Shown here one piece after another: positions 1 to 8,448 of a stretch of 64,000 nt of DNA (the stretch's first letter is position 1; each line of letters begins with the position of its first letter). Position numbers and translations under genes: made by a program. This DNA comes from Blautia sp. Marseille-P3087 (GTDB lineage: Bacteria > Bacillota > Clostridia > Lachnospirales > Lachnospiraceae), in the NCBI RefSeq assembly GCF_900120195.1, contig NZ_LT635539.1:1287257-1351256 (forward strand). Reading direction: 5' to 3'. The notes beneath the pieces are model-generated. The model saw nothing but the letters and a program-made list of their open reading frames with translations. It ran no database searches and had not been told where the DNA came from.

Positions 1-455
1 TTCATGATATCACTGTTGGATGCTTTCATAACAACATCTCGAACAAAACGTCCTGAAAGTGTTTCGAAGTTTTCCATAACGTTTTTGAATATCTGCATAT
101 CTTTTTCAGAAGGAAGTCTTCCGAATAATAAAAGATATATTGTCTCTTCGAAGCCGAATTTGCGGTCTTTCAGTCCATCTACGATATCGTTTACATTATA
201 TCCCTGATAATAAAGTCTGCCGTGTGCCGGAATCTTACGCCCATTTACCAGATCATATCCTGTGACATCAGAAATCTCGGTAAGTCCTGTCAGGACACCT
301 TTACCTGCTGAGTCACGGAGACCTCTTTTTACATCATATTCTACATACAGATTCGGGTTGATCCGGTGACCATTCATCAGCTCTTCCCCAAGCAGTTCCA
401 TGCTGTCCCGCAGGCTGCCCATCTCTTCAAGATTCATCATTTCATGATCTGCCAT
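1..455 (-). CDS. gltA: Citrate synthase, N-terminal part (cut by window edge)
   Basis: Condenses acetyl-CoA with oxaloacetate to give citrate in the cytoplasm. The open frame starts at the ATG at 455, with GGAGG a few bases upstream, and runs off the left edge after about 150 residues. The visible protein has the N-terminal landmarks of Firmicutes citrate synthases: a RGLRDSAGKGVLTGLTEIS stretch, then GRLYYQGYNVNDIVDGL and an EETIYLLLFGRLPS segment. The catalytic histidines lie beyond the window. It is on the same strand as the sugar operon upstream but is separated from it by a terminator and about 220 bp, so it is probably its own unit. Family assignment is firm; only part of the gene was seen. 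Confidence 0.9.
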   Translation of the reverse strand, partial: MADHEMMNLEEMGSLRDSMELLGEELMNGHRINPNLYVEYDVKRGLRDSAGKGVLTGLTEISDVTGYDLVNGRKIPAHGRLYYQGYNVNDIVDGLKDRKFGFEETIYLLLFGRLPSEKDMQIFKNVMENFETLSGRFVRDVVMKASNSDIM

Positions 456-621
456 TTTCTCTCTTCCTCCATCTCGCACTATTCTCCCGTGACACTTATA
501 TTTCTTCAGGTGTATCACGCGTTCATACTTTACAAAGCTAAATTGCTTTCATTTTACACGAATATACATAAAAATACAATAGATATACGCAGAAAACTTT
601 CATATTAAAAAGTTTTACAGC

Positions 622-662
622 GCAAAAATACCGGTGGATAGATTTTCATCTTCCGCCGGTAT
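622..662 (-). terminator. Rho-independent terminator of the hexulose-phosphate/transporter operon
   Basis: On the minus strand an 11-base arm (ATACCGGCGGA) pairs with TCCACCGGTAT with one mismatch, followed at once by a run of T. It lies just after the stop codon of the HAD phosphatase gene, the last gene of the operon. The rest of 456-673 holds only the leader of the citrate synthase gene; an AT-rich stretch near 545-575 could carry its promoter, but I see no clear consensus there. Confidence 0.75.
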
Positions 663-673
663 CCATAGCACCA

Positions 674-1336
674 TTAGTTTTCTTTCATAATCTTAATGAG
701 CTTATTGACATTTTCTACATTCCATTCACCAATCTCCAGCTCTGCATATGGAATATTCTGATCACCGGAGTCCGGATTATGATACCATACACATTTTGCT
801 CCGGCGGCTTTTGCTGCCCTTCCGCCATTTGTAGAATCTTCAATGATCAGGCATTCCTGTGGGCTTACCCCCAGTTTTTCCATTGCACGCAGAAATACAT
901 CTGGTGCCGGTTTTGGCTCGGCAACTTCCCTGCCGCTTGTTATGCTCTGGAAACAATCACGTACATCCAGTACATTCAGAGTTTCTTCTATTACATCTGT
1001 GGGAGAGGAAGATGCAACAGCCAGAATATACCCTGCCTCTTTAAGTTTACTTACAGCTTCTTTCACCCCTGAAAGAAAAGGAAAACCATCACGCTCAACA
1101 ATTTCTTTTTTCTTCTGCTGCATTTTTTTCAGAAGTTCATCCGGATCTCTTTTTAATTTTCCAAATCTTTCTTCAAGCAACTGTATCAGATATTCTCTTG
1201 TCGAACCGATGCATGGCTTATAAATATCATACGTCAGATTTATTCCATCTTCTTCCATAAGAATTTTCCAGCACTTAAAATGCAGTGGTTCTGTATTTAT
1301 CAGGACACCATCCATGTCAAAAATGATTGCTTTCAT
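674..1336 (-). CDS. HAD-superfamily sugar-phosphate phosphatase or mutase (beta-phosphoglucomutase-like)
   Basis: A 220-residue cytoplasmic HAD hydrolase. The N-terminal motif I is FDMDGVL with the nucleophile Asp8 and general acid Asp10. A helical cap follows, then motif II (VASSSP, about residue 107) and motif IV (IIEDSTNG, about 170), with a conserved KPAPDVFL in between. Length and layout match the beta-phosphoglucomutase/sugar phosphatase subfamily. It is the last gene of the importer 1 operon, 17 bp after a 6-phospho-3-hexuloisomerase gene, and is followed by a terminator. Probably it dephosphorylates or isomerises a sugar phosphate made by the operon; which one cannot be read from the sequence. 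Confidence 0.85.
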   Translation of the reverse strand: MKAIIFDMDGVLINTEPLHFKCWKILMEEDGINLTYDIYKPCIGSTREYLIQLLEERFGKLKRDPDELLKKMQQKKKEIVERDGFPFLSGVKEAVSKLKEAGYILAVASSSPTDVIEETLNVLDVRDCFQSITSGREVAEPKPAPDVFLRAMEKLGVSPQECLIIEDSTNGGRAAKAAGAKCVWYHNPDSGDQNIPYAELEIGEWNVENVNKLIKIMKEN

Positions 1337-1353
1337 ATCTTTCCTGCCTGTTT

Positions 1354-1911
1354 TTATTCAAGATTCGCATGCAATTTAAACATTTCTTCTTCTGTTCTTC
1401 CTGTTTTTTTCATCAGGATCATGATCACGGCATCGTATACAAGCCAGGTCATCTGCTCAAAAGCATTTCCCATAGGCTGTACAGACTTCACCGTATCTTC
1501 CAGATTGCTCTTTGGGGTTGCACCCGGAATGCAGATCCACGCCTCGGAAAGTTTTCCGATCGAAGCTTCCGGATGTATGGTAACTGTAATAACAGATGCT
1601 CCAATCTTCTTTGCCTTCTGTGCCATTACCACAAGGCTTCCTGTCTCTCCGCTTCCGGAGCCGATAACAAGAAGATCACTGGCCTTAATCGCCGGTGTTG
1701 TCGGTTCTCCGACAAAAAATACAGTCAGACCCATATGCATCAATCTGTTGGCAAAAGCACGTGCCACAAATCCGGAACGTCCTGCACCTGCAACAAAAAT
1801 TCTGTCAGCTTTCAGGATCGCGTCGGCAAATTTCTCCATTTCATCCTGTGAAACTCTTTTTTCATTTTCTGTAAGTTCCTGAAGTATACTCTTTAAAATA
1901 GTCTCTGCCAT
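1354..1911 (-). CDS. hxlB: 6-phospho-3-hexuloisomerase (SIS domain), copy 1
   Basis: SIS-domain isomerase of 185 residues, the usual length for 6-phospho-3-hexuloisomerase, which interconverts D-arabino-3-hexulose 6-phosphate and fructose 6-phosphate. Seen here: GAGRSGFVARAFANRLMHMG near residue 42, the sugar-phosphate loop GSGSGET near 84, and a C-terminal HANLE, all typical of the family. It lies 12 bp downstream of the 3-hexulose-6-phosphate synthase gene, its expected partner in the ribulose monophosphate pathway. A second, different copy lies on the other side of the synthase, which is unusual. The ATG at 1911 has a weak GGAG signal. Confidence 0.88.
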   Translation of the reverse strand: MAETILKSILQELTENEKRVSQDEMEKFADAILKADRIFVAGAGRSGFVARAFANRLMHMGLTVFFVGEPTTPAIKASDLLVIGSGSGETGSLVVMAQKAKKIGASVITVTIHPEASIGKLSEAWICIPGATPKSNLEDTVKSVQPMGNAFEQMTWLVYDAVIMILMKKTGRTEEEMFKLHANLE

Positions 1912-1923
1912 GACCGTCTCCTT

Positions 1924-2550
1924 TTATTGTAACTGCATATAAATTTCTTTTGCTGCCGCTGCCGGATCCTCTGCATGGCAGATGCCGCCTCCTACGATCA
2001 GCACATCAGGATGATATTCGATATAATCTTTTACTGTATCTGCATGGATGCCGCCTGCAACAGAGATCTTTGCTTTTTGGGCTGCGGCACTCATGACCTT
2101 CAGATCGTCCAGAGGCGTTCTTCCGATTGCCTGCTGATCTGTGCCTGTATGAACAGCGAGTCCATGGACACCAATCTCTTCCAGTTTTGCAATTCTTTCT
2201 TCCATGTTTTCCACACAGATCATATCAACAACGATTTCTTTACCGTATTTTTCTGCTGCCTCTTTGCATCCCTGTATCGTCAGATTATCGGTTACACCAA
2301 GTACTGTAACATAATCCGCCCCTGCTTTCAGCGCTTCTTCTGCCTCATAATAACCGGCATCCATGATCTTCATATCAGCCAGTATCTCTTTGTCCGGAAA
2401 ATGCTCTTTCATAGTCCGGACAGCCTGCATTCCATATTCGTATACAAAAGGTGTGCCGATCTCAATAATATCAATATAATCTCTGACCTTTTTTACCAGT
2501 TCCAAAGCACCTTCCAAAGTAACATCATCCAATGCAATCTGTAATTTCAT
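1924..2550 (-). CDS. hxlA: 3-hexulose-6-phosphate synthase (OMP decarboxylase superfamily)
   Basis: A 208-residue TIM barrel of the orotidine-phosphate decarboxylase superfamily. Family members join formaldehyde and ribulose 5-phosphate to 3-hexulose 6-phosphate, or run in reverse. The metal/phosphate motif DMKIMDAG (Asp59, Lys61, Asp64), the VVDMICVEN segment, AVHTGTDQQA and the C-terminal phosphate grip GGI/VGGGI are present. These, and the pairing with hexuloisomerase genes on both sides, favour the synthase over the related 3-keto-L-gulonate-6-phosphate decarboxylases (UlaD/SgbH). The latter cannot be excluded without a tree, because the island also contains ulaE- and araD-type genes. Start ATG at 2550; the next upstream gene ends 9 bp away. 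Confidence 0.83.
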   Translation of the reverse strand: MKLQIALDDVTLEGALELVKKVRDYIDIIEIGTPFVYEYGMQAVRTMKEHFPDKEILADMKIMDAGYYEAEEALKAGADYVTVLGVTDNLTIQGCKEAAEKYGKEIVVDMICVENMEERIAKLEEIGVHGLAVHTGTDQQAIGRTPLDDLKVMSAAAQKAKISVAGGIHADTVKDYIEYHPDVLIVGGGICHAEDPAAAAKEIYMQLQ

Positions 2551-2559
2551 GTTTTTCTC

Positions 2560-3126
2560 CTATTCAAGATTTGCGTGGTATTCCCAAAGTTTGTCAAGTT
2601 CCAGATGTTTGTCCCTCACAAGCATCAACGCTGTCGTATCTCCGAAAAGAAGAAGACTCTGTTCAAAAAGTGATGTCATAGGCTGTTCAGAATGGATTTC
2701 ATCCGGTGCTTTTGCACGGCTTTCAACCGGAATACGCACAAATAAATCTGCCACATCTTTCAGTCCGCTGTCTGGATTGCTTCCTATATGAATCACTTTG
2801 GCCCCGATTGCTTTGGCTTTTCCTGCAATTCCTGCCGGAAACATGGTCTCACCGCTTCCGGAACCAACGATCAACACATCATCTTTTGTGATTGCCGGCT
2901 CGGTGATCTGTCCGACGATCACTGTATCAATGCCAAGATGTGCATATCTTTTTGCCATTGCCTCGAGTGACAGAAGCACTCTGCCTACGCCTACAAAAAA
3001 TACCTTTCTTGCCACTGTGAGCATTTCCAGATATTCCAGAACTTTTTCCGGCTCAATTGCTTTCAGTGCTTTAGTGCATTCTTCTATCACAAGTGCTGCA
3101 GACTCTGCATAATCTTCTGCCTTCAT
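2560..3126 (-). CDS. hxlB: 6-phospho-3-hexuloisomerase (SIS domain), copy 2
   Basis: A second SIS isomerase, 188 residues, clearly related to but not a recent duplicate of the copy at 1354-1911. It keeps GVGRVLLSLEAMAKRYAHLG, the GSGSGET loop and the C-terminal HANLE end. In the first motif the serine of the usual GRSG is replaced (GRVL), which may alter substrate contacts. Two isomerases around one synthase suggest either different hexulose phosphates or a heteromeric enzyme. It is 4 bp downstream of the epimerase gene, so translation is probably coupled. Confidence 0.85.
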   Translation of the reverse strand: MKAEDYAESAALVIEECTKALKAIEPEKVLEYLEMLTVARKVFFVGVGRVLLSLEAMAKRYAHLGIDTVIVGQITEPAITKDDVLIVGSGSGETMFPAGIAGKAKAIGAKVIHIGSNPDSGLKDVADLFVRIPVESRAKAPDEIHSEQPMTSLFEQSLLLFGDTTALMLVRDKHLELDKLWEYHANLE

Positions 3127-3130
3127 ATTT

Positions 3131-3805
3131 TTATTCTCCTATGATCTTTCTGAATTTTTCGAGATTTTCTTCCAGTGTGCCTGCCTTTGAGAAAATGCTG
3201 GATGTGCCGGCAACATATATGTCTGCTCCGGCCGCATGCATTTTAACTGCATTTTCAAAGCTTACGTTTCCGTCTGCCTCGATCAGTACTTCGGAATATC
3301 CTTTTTCATTCAGTAATTTACGTATTCTGGTAATCTTATCCAGAGTTGCCGGGATCAGTTTCTGTCCCGCAAATCCGGGATTTACTGTCATACACAGAAC
3401 CATGTCCACATCCGGAAGAATGTCTTCCAGTACACATACCGGTGTCGCCGGATTGATTGCTATTCCGGCTTTAACCCCCATCGCTCTGATGGATGCCAGT
3501 ACTTTCTGCGGATGAAGTGTTGATTCATAGTGGATACAGATAATATCATTTTCGTCACAGCAGGTCAGTTCGGGGATAGTCTGCTCCGGATGTTCGATCA
3601 TCATATGGATGTCCAGCGGTGTTTTGCTGATCTTCTTTAATGCTTTAATAAAATCTGTACTCAATGTGATATTCGGAACAAAATGATTATCCATCATGTC
3701 AACATGAAAATAATCCACACCGACTTTTTCAAGTTTCTCAATATCGCTCTGCACATTCATCAGATCCACACACATCAGCGAAGGTGAAACATAACCTTTT
3801 CTCAT
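3131..3805 (-). CDS. alsE: D-allulose-6-phosphate 3-epimerase-like / ribulose-phosphate 3-epimerase family
   Basis: A 224-residue TIM-barrel epimerase that inverts C3 of a ketose phosphate. The N-terminal SPSLMC, HVDMMDNHFVPNITLS, the metal/acid site in HMMIEHPE, MTVNPGFAGQ and the C-terminal VAGTSSIF are all visible. The SPSLMCVDL and FVPNITLS stretches resemble E. coli AlsE (allulose 6-phosphate to fructose 6-phosphate) more than housekeeping Rpe, as I remember those sequences. The context (ribose-type importer, PfkB kinase, rpiB, LacI) also resembles an allose operon. Start and the preceding stop share a base (TAATG at 3803-3807), showing translational coupling to the kinase. Plain ribulose-phosphate 3-epimerase remains the alternative. 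Confidence 0.78.
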   Translation of the reverse strand: MRKGYVSPSLMCVDLMNVQSDIEKLEKVGVDYFHVDMMDNHFVPNITLSTDFIKALKKISKTPLDIHMMIEHPEQTIPELTCCDENDIICIHYESTLHPQKVLASIRAMGVKAGIAINPATPVCVLEDILPDVDMVLCMTVNPGFAGQKLIPATLDKITRIRKLLNEKGYSEVLIEADGNVSFENAVKMHAAGADIYVAGTSSIFSKAGTLEENLEKFRKIIGE

Positions 3806-4749
3806 TACAGTACACCTCCAATTCTTTCTGTCAGAAAGTTCTCTACTTCTTCCTCTGTCGGTATGGATGTCTGTGCACCCAGTCTTGATACGCAGATGCC
3901 TGCTGCTGCATGTGCAAAAAGAATCGCATCTTCAATCTTGCTGCCTTTGCAGAGTCTGATTGCCAGTGCAGCACCGAAAGTATCTCCTGCTGCTGTGGAA
4001 TCTACTGCTTTTACCTTAAAGCACTCGATAAATTTTGCCTCTGTTCCATTATAAAGCAGAGCACCTCTTTCTCCCATCTTCAGGATGACATACTGAGGAC
4101 TTACCTCATCATACAGCCATTTTGCTGCTTTGAGCGCATTTTCATTGCTGTCGATACAGATTCCGGTAAGGGCTTCTGTTTCTGCTTCATTTGGCGATAA
4201 AATAAAAAGACCTTTTAATCGTTCCAGCGGAATCTTCATAGCCGGCCCTGCATCCAGAAATACCGGTATTCCTTTTTCCCTGGCCAATTCATAGGTCTGG
4301 TAAACTGTTTCAAGCGGCATTTCAAGCTGCATGACTACCATATCAAATTCATTTTCATCCATTGCTTTTCTGACAGCATCCGGACTTAACCGATCATTAC
4401 CGCCCATCGCTACATAGGATACATATCTGCCAGTCCGATCATCCAGCAGCATCAGTGCCAGTCCTGTCTGTGTCTCAGGATCTATCACCAGATAATCTGT
4501 ATTTACACCGGCCTTATCCAGAGATGCTTTTACCTGTTTTCCGTTTTCATCATCTCCAATACAGCCTACAAATACAACGTCCGCTCCCTGTTTAGCAACG
4601 GCAAAGGCCTGATTAGAGCCTTTGCCGCCAGGAGCATAACCATAATGTCTGCATCGAATGGATTCTCCGTATCCCGGAATTGCATTTGCACCTTCCACAA
4701 AAAGATCCATATTGATGCTTCCCACAACTAAAATCTTAGGTTGCTTCAT
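3805..4749 (-). CDS. rbsK: Ribokinase-family (PfkB) sugar kinase
   Basis: ATP-dependent sugar kinase of 314 residues. Visible family signatures are the N-terminal GSINMDLF, the sugar-binding GGKGSNQAFAVAK near residue 42, and the catalytic DSTAAGDTFGAAL near 250 with the base aspartate in AAGD. These are the hallmarks of ribokinase rather than fructokinase or 1-phosphofructokinase. In this operon it should phosphorylate the imported sugar (ribose, or a ketohexose such as allulose) to feed the epimerase. I place the start at 4749 because GGAGG lies 5 bases before that ATG; an in-frame ATG at 4761 has no such site. It follows the permease gene by 35 bp. Confidence 0.88.
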   Translation of the reverse strand: MKQPKILVVGSINMDLFVEGANAIPGYGESIRCRHYGYAPGGKGSNQAFAVAKQGADVVFVGCIGDDENGKQVKASLDKAGVNTDYLVIDPETQTGLALMLLDDRTGRYVSYVAMGGNDRLSPDAVRKAMDENEFDMVVMQLEMPLETVYQTYELAREKGIPVFLDAGPAMKIPLERLKGLFILSPNEAETEALTGICIDSNENALKAAKWLYDEVSPQYVILKMGERGALLYNGTEAKFIECFKVKAVDSTAAGDTFGAALAIRLCKGSKIEDAILFAHAAAGICVSRLGAQTSIPTEEEVENFLTERIGGVL

Positions 4750-4784
4750 ATTATCCTCCATTTTCTGTAACTGAATGCTCAGCC

Positions 4785-5753
4785 TTATTTCTGGCTTAAT
4801 TTTGCCATTCTTCTCTTCTCGATCGTGAAGTTCATGATAAGAACTGCGATCAGTGCAACTCCCCAGATCAGGTCACGATAGTAGTTACTGATGCTCGGGA
4901 ACATATTCAGATAAGAAGACAGCATCTGAAGAATCAGAACTGCGATTGCAACACCCGGAATAGAACCAAATCCACCATCCGGATTAATTCCGCCGAGTAC
5001 TGAAATAAGGATTGTCTGCATTGTGTAGCTGCTACCAAAATCGGCTTTTGCTGAGTTGATTCTGGAAAGACTCAGAAGACCTGCAACTGCTGATACGATA
5101 CCGGAAAGCATGTATGCACGGATCAGAACAGATACATTATTGATACCAGCAAACTTAGATGCCTTTTCATTTGTTCCTACGAGATGTACACGTTTGCCGA
5201 ATTTTGTTTTTCCCATAATAAAGGAAATAACAACGATCATAAGGATGAATACGATAAACGGCATTGGGATTCCTGCAACTGTCATGTATGCAAAAGAGCT
5301 GTATACAGTCGGCACGCCGCTTACAGTACTTCCCTTGGAGGCTACGATCGCGATACCCATGTATAACTGATAAGTACCAAGTGTTGCAAGCATTGCCGGG
5401 ATTTTCAGTACAGATACAAGGAATCCGTTGAAGATACCGCAGGCAGCACCAACAATAAGTGCTACGATAATTGCAACTACAATGCTGGAGCCTGACTCAT
5501 TCATGGTCAGACCGGCAACGATTCCACAAAGGTTTGCAATATAAACAGTAGAAAGGTCGATACCTCCGGAAATCATTGTAATACCACAGCCGACCGCCAT
5601 CAGACCATATTCGGTAAGTGTCTTTGCCATGGACTGTAAATTGCCTACATTCAGGAAACTTGTTCCTTTTGTAATACCGGAAACTGCAATGATGATAACA
5701 AAAATAGCAAGCAGTCTTAAAATATTTCCATCAATCTTTTTTGCTTTTTTCAT
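4785..5753 (-). CDS. Sugar ABC importer 1, permease B (ribose-type, RbsC family)
   Basis: Integral membrane permease of 322 residues with roughly nine hydrophobic segments. It has the family marker ISGGIDLS near residue 61 and the cytoplasmic SVLGGINPDGGFGS loop near 250 that contacts the ATPase. It should pair with the other permease at 5755-6780 to form the translocation channel. The start is 1 bp after the stop of that gene and the ribosome binding site lies inside it, so the two are coupled. The binding protein, ATPase and kinase of the same operon indicate a pentose or ketohexose substrate. Confidence 0.9.
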   Translation of the reverse strand: MKKAKKIDGNILRLLAIFVIIIAVSGITKGTSFLNVGNLQSMAKTLTEYGLMAVGCGITMISGGIDLSTVYIANLCGIVAGLTMNESGSSIVVAIIVALIVGAACGIFNGFLVSVLKIPAMLATLGTYQLYMGIAIVASKGSTVSGVPTVYSSFAYMTVAGIPMPFIVFILMIVVISFIMGKTKFGKRVHLVGTNEKASKFAGINNVSVLIRAYMLSGIVSAVAGLLSLSRINSAKADFGSSYTMQTILISVLGGINPDGGFGSIPGVAIAVLILQMLSSYLNMFPSISNYYRDLIWGVALIAVLIMNFTIEKRRMAKLSQK

Positions 5754-5754
5754 T

Positions 5755-6780
5755 TTATGCTGCCTCCTTCTTTCCTGTTTTTGCCTTGCCGATCTTTACA
5801 TTATGGCTCTGCATTACGGAAATTGCAGTACCAATGATAATGATCGCACCGATAAATACTTTCTGCCAGTAAACAGAGATTCCGAGAAGGATCAGACTGT
5901 TTGATACCATGGTAAGAAGTAAGGTACCGAGGATACATCCTTTCAGAGTTCCCACACCACCGTTCAGTCTTGTACCACCAAGAATGATTGCAGCGATAAC
6001 ATCCATTTCTGCACCTGAATACTCAGTCGGAAGATATCTCATGGACATAACTGCATAGGAAAGACCAGCTACTGCTGCCAGCATACCATTTACGACAAAA
6101 ATGCCAAAACGGATTTTCTTTACGGCAAATCCGGCTCTTTCTGCTGAAACCTCATCACCACCGATAGCATATACGCCTCGGCCAACCATCGTATAATTCA
6201 GGACGAAATATACAATAATGTAAAGTACTACCATGAGCAGAAACGTCATCGGAAGAGTAGATCCAAGTCCTGTTTTTGCATTTTTTACGGTAAGCAGAGA
6301 CACTTTTCCAAATCTCTGAAGTGTATCCGGAAGATCCATACGTTCTGCCTCGAATGCACCAAGGAGAAGACCACTGAAAATAGATGAAGTACCAAGTGTT
6401 ACGATCAGGCTCGAGAATTTGTATTTTACAATGATAAATCCGTTGAAAGCTCCCATCAGAGCTCCAAAGAACATACCAATGATAAATACTACGATCCAAG
6501 GTCCGTCATATCCTGTTTTGTATGTAATAGTAATTGCAAGGTAACTGCTCAGTGCAGCGATCAGAGGGAACGAAACATCTGGTCCTGTACTGATAAATGC
6601 GAGAAACGCACATAAAGCATAAATACATGGTACGATCATGGATCTCATGATATCCACAATATTGTTATTTGCAAAAAACAATCCGGAACGAATCTGAATA
6701 ATGACTGATAAAACAACAATGATCAGAAATACATAAAATTCGGACTGTTTGGTGATTTTTTTCCAGTTGAATCCTTTCAT
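5755..6780 (-). CDS. Sugar ABC importer 1, permease A (ribose-type)
   Basis: Integral membrane permease of 341 residues, about nine to ten hydrophobic segments. The coupling loop AAIILGGTRLNGGVGT near residue 266 is conserved. The usual GGID motif is altered to STGPDVSF near residue 66, whereas its partner keeps GGIDLS; the same asymmetry occurs in importers 2 and 3. An N-terminal basic/aromatic stretch (FNWKKITKQSEF) precedes the first membrane segment. It lies 20 bp after the ATPase gene. Function as half of a heterodimeric sugar channel is well supported; the substrate is inferred from neighbours. Confidence 0.9.
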   Translation of the reverse strand: MKGFNWKKITKQSEFYVFLIIVVLSVIIQIRSGLFFANNNIVDIMRSMIVPCIYALCAFLAFISTGPDVSFPLIAALSSYLAITITYKTGYDGPWIVVFIIGMFFGALMGAFNGFIIVKYKFSSLIVTLGTSSIFSGLLLGAFEAERMDLPDTLQRFGKVSLLTVKNAKTGLGSTLPMTFLLMVVLYIIVYFVLNYTMVGRGVYAIGGDEVSAERAGFAVKKIRFGIFVVNGMLAAVAGLSYAVMSMRYLPTEYSGAEMDVIAAIILGGTRLNGGVGTLKGCILGTLLLTMVSNSLILLGISVYWQKVFIGAIIIIGTAISVMQSHNVKIGKAKTGKKEAA

Positions 6781-6800
6781 TTATATTTCACTCCCTTTCC

Positions 6801-8282
6801 TTAGTTTGCTGCCGCAGCAAGATTCTGCTCAGTCAGTTCAGATTTTTCAAGTCTTCCTGTAATGCATCCGCCCTGCATGATCACAACACGGTCACATGTG
6901 GCAATGACTTCTGCAGTATCATCGGATACAACGATAACGGCCATACCCTGTGCTGCCAGTTTCTTAAGCAGATTGTGAATATCGTATTTTGCACCGATAT
7001 CAACACCAACGGTCGGTCCGTTCAGGATCAGAACCTTCGGACTTGTTGCAAGTGCACGTGCCAGCACAACTTTCTGCTGGTTACCACCGGAAAGTGTTGC
7101 TACCGGGAAAGTGTGGTCTTTTGTTGCAACACCCAGATCTTTAACCCAGTCTGCAGATTCTTTCAGGACTTTGTCTTTATTTACAATTCCGCCTGCTGTC
7201 GCGATATCATCCAGTCTGGTAACTGTGATATTGTCTACAATAGACTGTGGAAGGAACAGGCCTTCTGTCAGTCTGTCTTCCGGCACAAGCGAAATCCCCA
7301 TCTTCTGTGCCTGAGTTACAGATTTAAAGTTTACATCTTTGCCTTCCAGTTTGATGGTTCCTTCTGTTGGTTTCAGCATTCCGGAAAGAGCCAGCGACAG
7401 CTCTGTTCGTCCTGATCCCAGCTGTCCGGTAATTCCGAGGATTTCTCCTTCATGAAGATCAAAGCTGATATTTTCAAATCCCGGAGCAGATAATTTATCT
7501 ACCTCCAGAACAGTTTTTCCGATTTTCTTTTCACCTGTATCATCCTGTTTGTCCTCAAAATGACGTCCGGTCATATAATAAGTAAATTTCTCTTCTGTCA
7601 TTTCTGAAGTCGGACAACTGATGACATTTTCGCCGTTTCTCATGATTGTAATACTGTCAGAGATTTCGAATACCTCGTCCAGCTTATGAGAAACAAAAAG
7701 AATTGTTACGCCATTTTCTTTAAGCTGTGCAATGATCTCAAACAGACGTTTTACTTCTTTTTTGGTAAGAGCTGTTGTCGGTTCATCCATGATGATCAGT
7801 TTTGCATTGTCAAGAAGCGCTCTTGAAATGGCGATCAGCTGCTTGTCTGCAACCGGAAGTGTTTCTACCAGTGCATCCAGATCTACATCAAAATTGATCT
7901 TGGCAACTGCCTCTTCTGCAATTCTTCTGAATTCTTTTTTGTTTACGAATTTTTTCTTATTAGCAAGCACCTGATTGAATGCCAGGTTTTCAATAACAGT
8001 CAGGTTTGGGAAGATGGAAAAATCCTGATAAATTACCTGGATTCCTGCTTTGATTGCTTCTGCCGGTGTCATAACCGGATACGCTTTTCCGTCTACTTCG
8101 ATACTTCCTCCGTCCGGTTTATAAAATCCGGAGATTACCTTGATTATTGTTGACTTACCACAACCATTTTCTCCTGCCAGACAATGTGTCTCGCCTTTTT
8201 TGATTGTAAGGTCAACCCCTTTCAATGCATGTACTCCGCCGAATGACTTCTTTATCTGTTTTACTGAAAGAATATTTTCCAT
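6801..8282 (-). CDS. Sugar ABC importer 1, double ATPase (RbsA-type) with an altered second Walker B
   Basis: Cytoplasmic ATPase of 493 residues with two nucleotide-binding domains. The first has Walker A GENGCGKST (37-45) and Walker B IIMDEPTTAL. The second has the usual relaxed Walker A (GQLGSGRTE), an intact signature LSGGNQQKVVLARAL, but reads VLILNGPTVGVD where the other three importers of this window have DEPT. Thus both the Walker B aspartate and the catalytic glutamate are replaced, so the second site probably binds but does not hydrolyse ATP. The gene follows the binding-protein gene after a 166 bp gap that contains a strong hairpin. Confidence 0.92.
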   Translation of the reverse strand: MENILSVKQIKKSFGGVHALKGVDLTIKKGETHCLAGENGCGKSTIIKVISGFYKPDGGSIEVDGKAYPVMTPAEAIKAGIQVIYQDFSIFPNLTVIENLAFNQVLANKKKFVNKKEFRRIAEEAVAKINFDVDLDALVETLPVADKQLIAISRALLDNAKLIIMDEPTTALTKKEVKRLFEIIAQLKENGVTILFVSHKLDEVFEISDSITIMRNGENVISCPTSEMTEEKFTYYMTGRHFEDKQDDTGEKKIGKTVLEVDKLSAPGFENISFDLHEGEILGITGQLGSGRTELSLALSGMLKPTEGTIKLEGKDVNFKSVTQAQKMGISLVPEDRLTEGLFLPQSIVDNITVTRLDDIATAGGIVNKDKVLKESADWVKDLGVATKDHTFPVATLSGGNQQKVVLARALATSPKVLILNGPTVGVDIGAKYDIHNLLKKLAAQGMAVIVVSDDTAEVIATCDRVVIMQGGCITGRLEKSELTEQNLAAAAN

Positions 8283-8363
8283 CCTATCATCCTGCCTTTC
8301 CTTTCCTATTTAAACGAATAAAACTAATGGAATTTTTGGTTTTTTCCTGAATTTTTTGCAAAA

Positions 8364-8406
8364 ATATTGTTACAGTCCAGATTTACGGTCTGAACTGTAA
8401 CAATAT
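8364..8406 (-). terminator. Intra-operon hairpin after the binding-protein gene (attenuator-type terminator)
   Basis: A perfect 13-bp stem (8364-8376 with 8394-8406), extended inward by further pairs, followed on the minus strand by TTTTT. It lies between the binding-protein gene and the ATPase gene of the same operon. Such partial terminators commonly keep binding-protein mRNA above permease and ATPase mRNA. The rest of the gap is AT-rich without further recognisable signals. Confidence 0.75.
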
Positions 8407-8448
8407 GCATAAATTTACTTATCTACGGGTTACTGACTGATTCGAAAA

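Noticed and set aside
1924-2550. Naming the hexulose-phosphate synthase as 3-keto-L-gulonate-6-phosphate decarboxylase
   Set aside because: Same superfamily and active-site motif, but hexuloisomerase genes on both sides favour HxlA; a tree would be needed to exclude the other.
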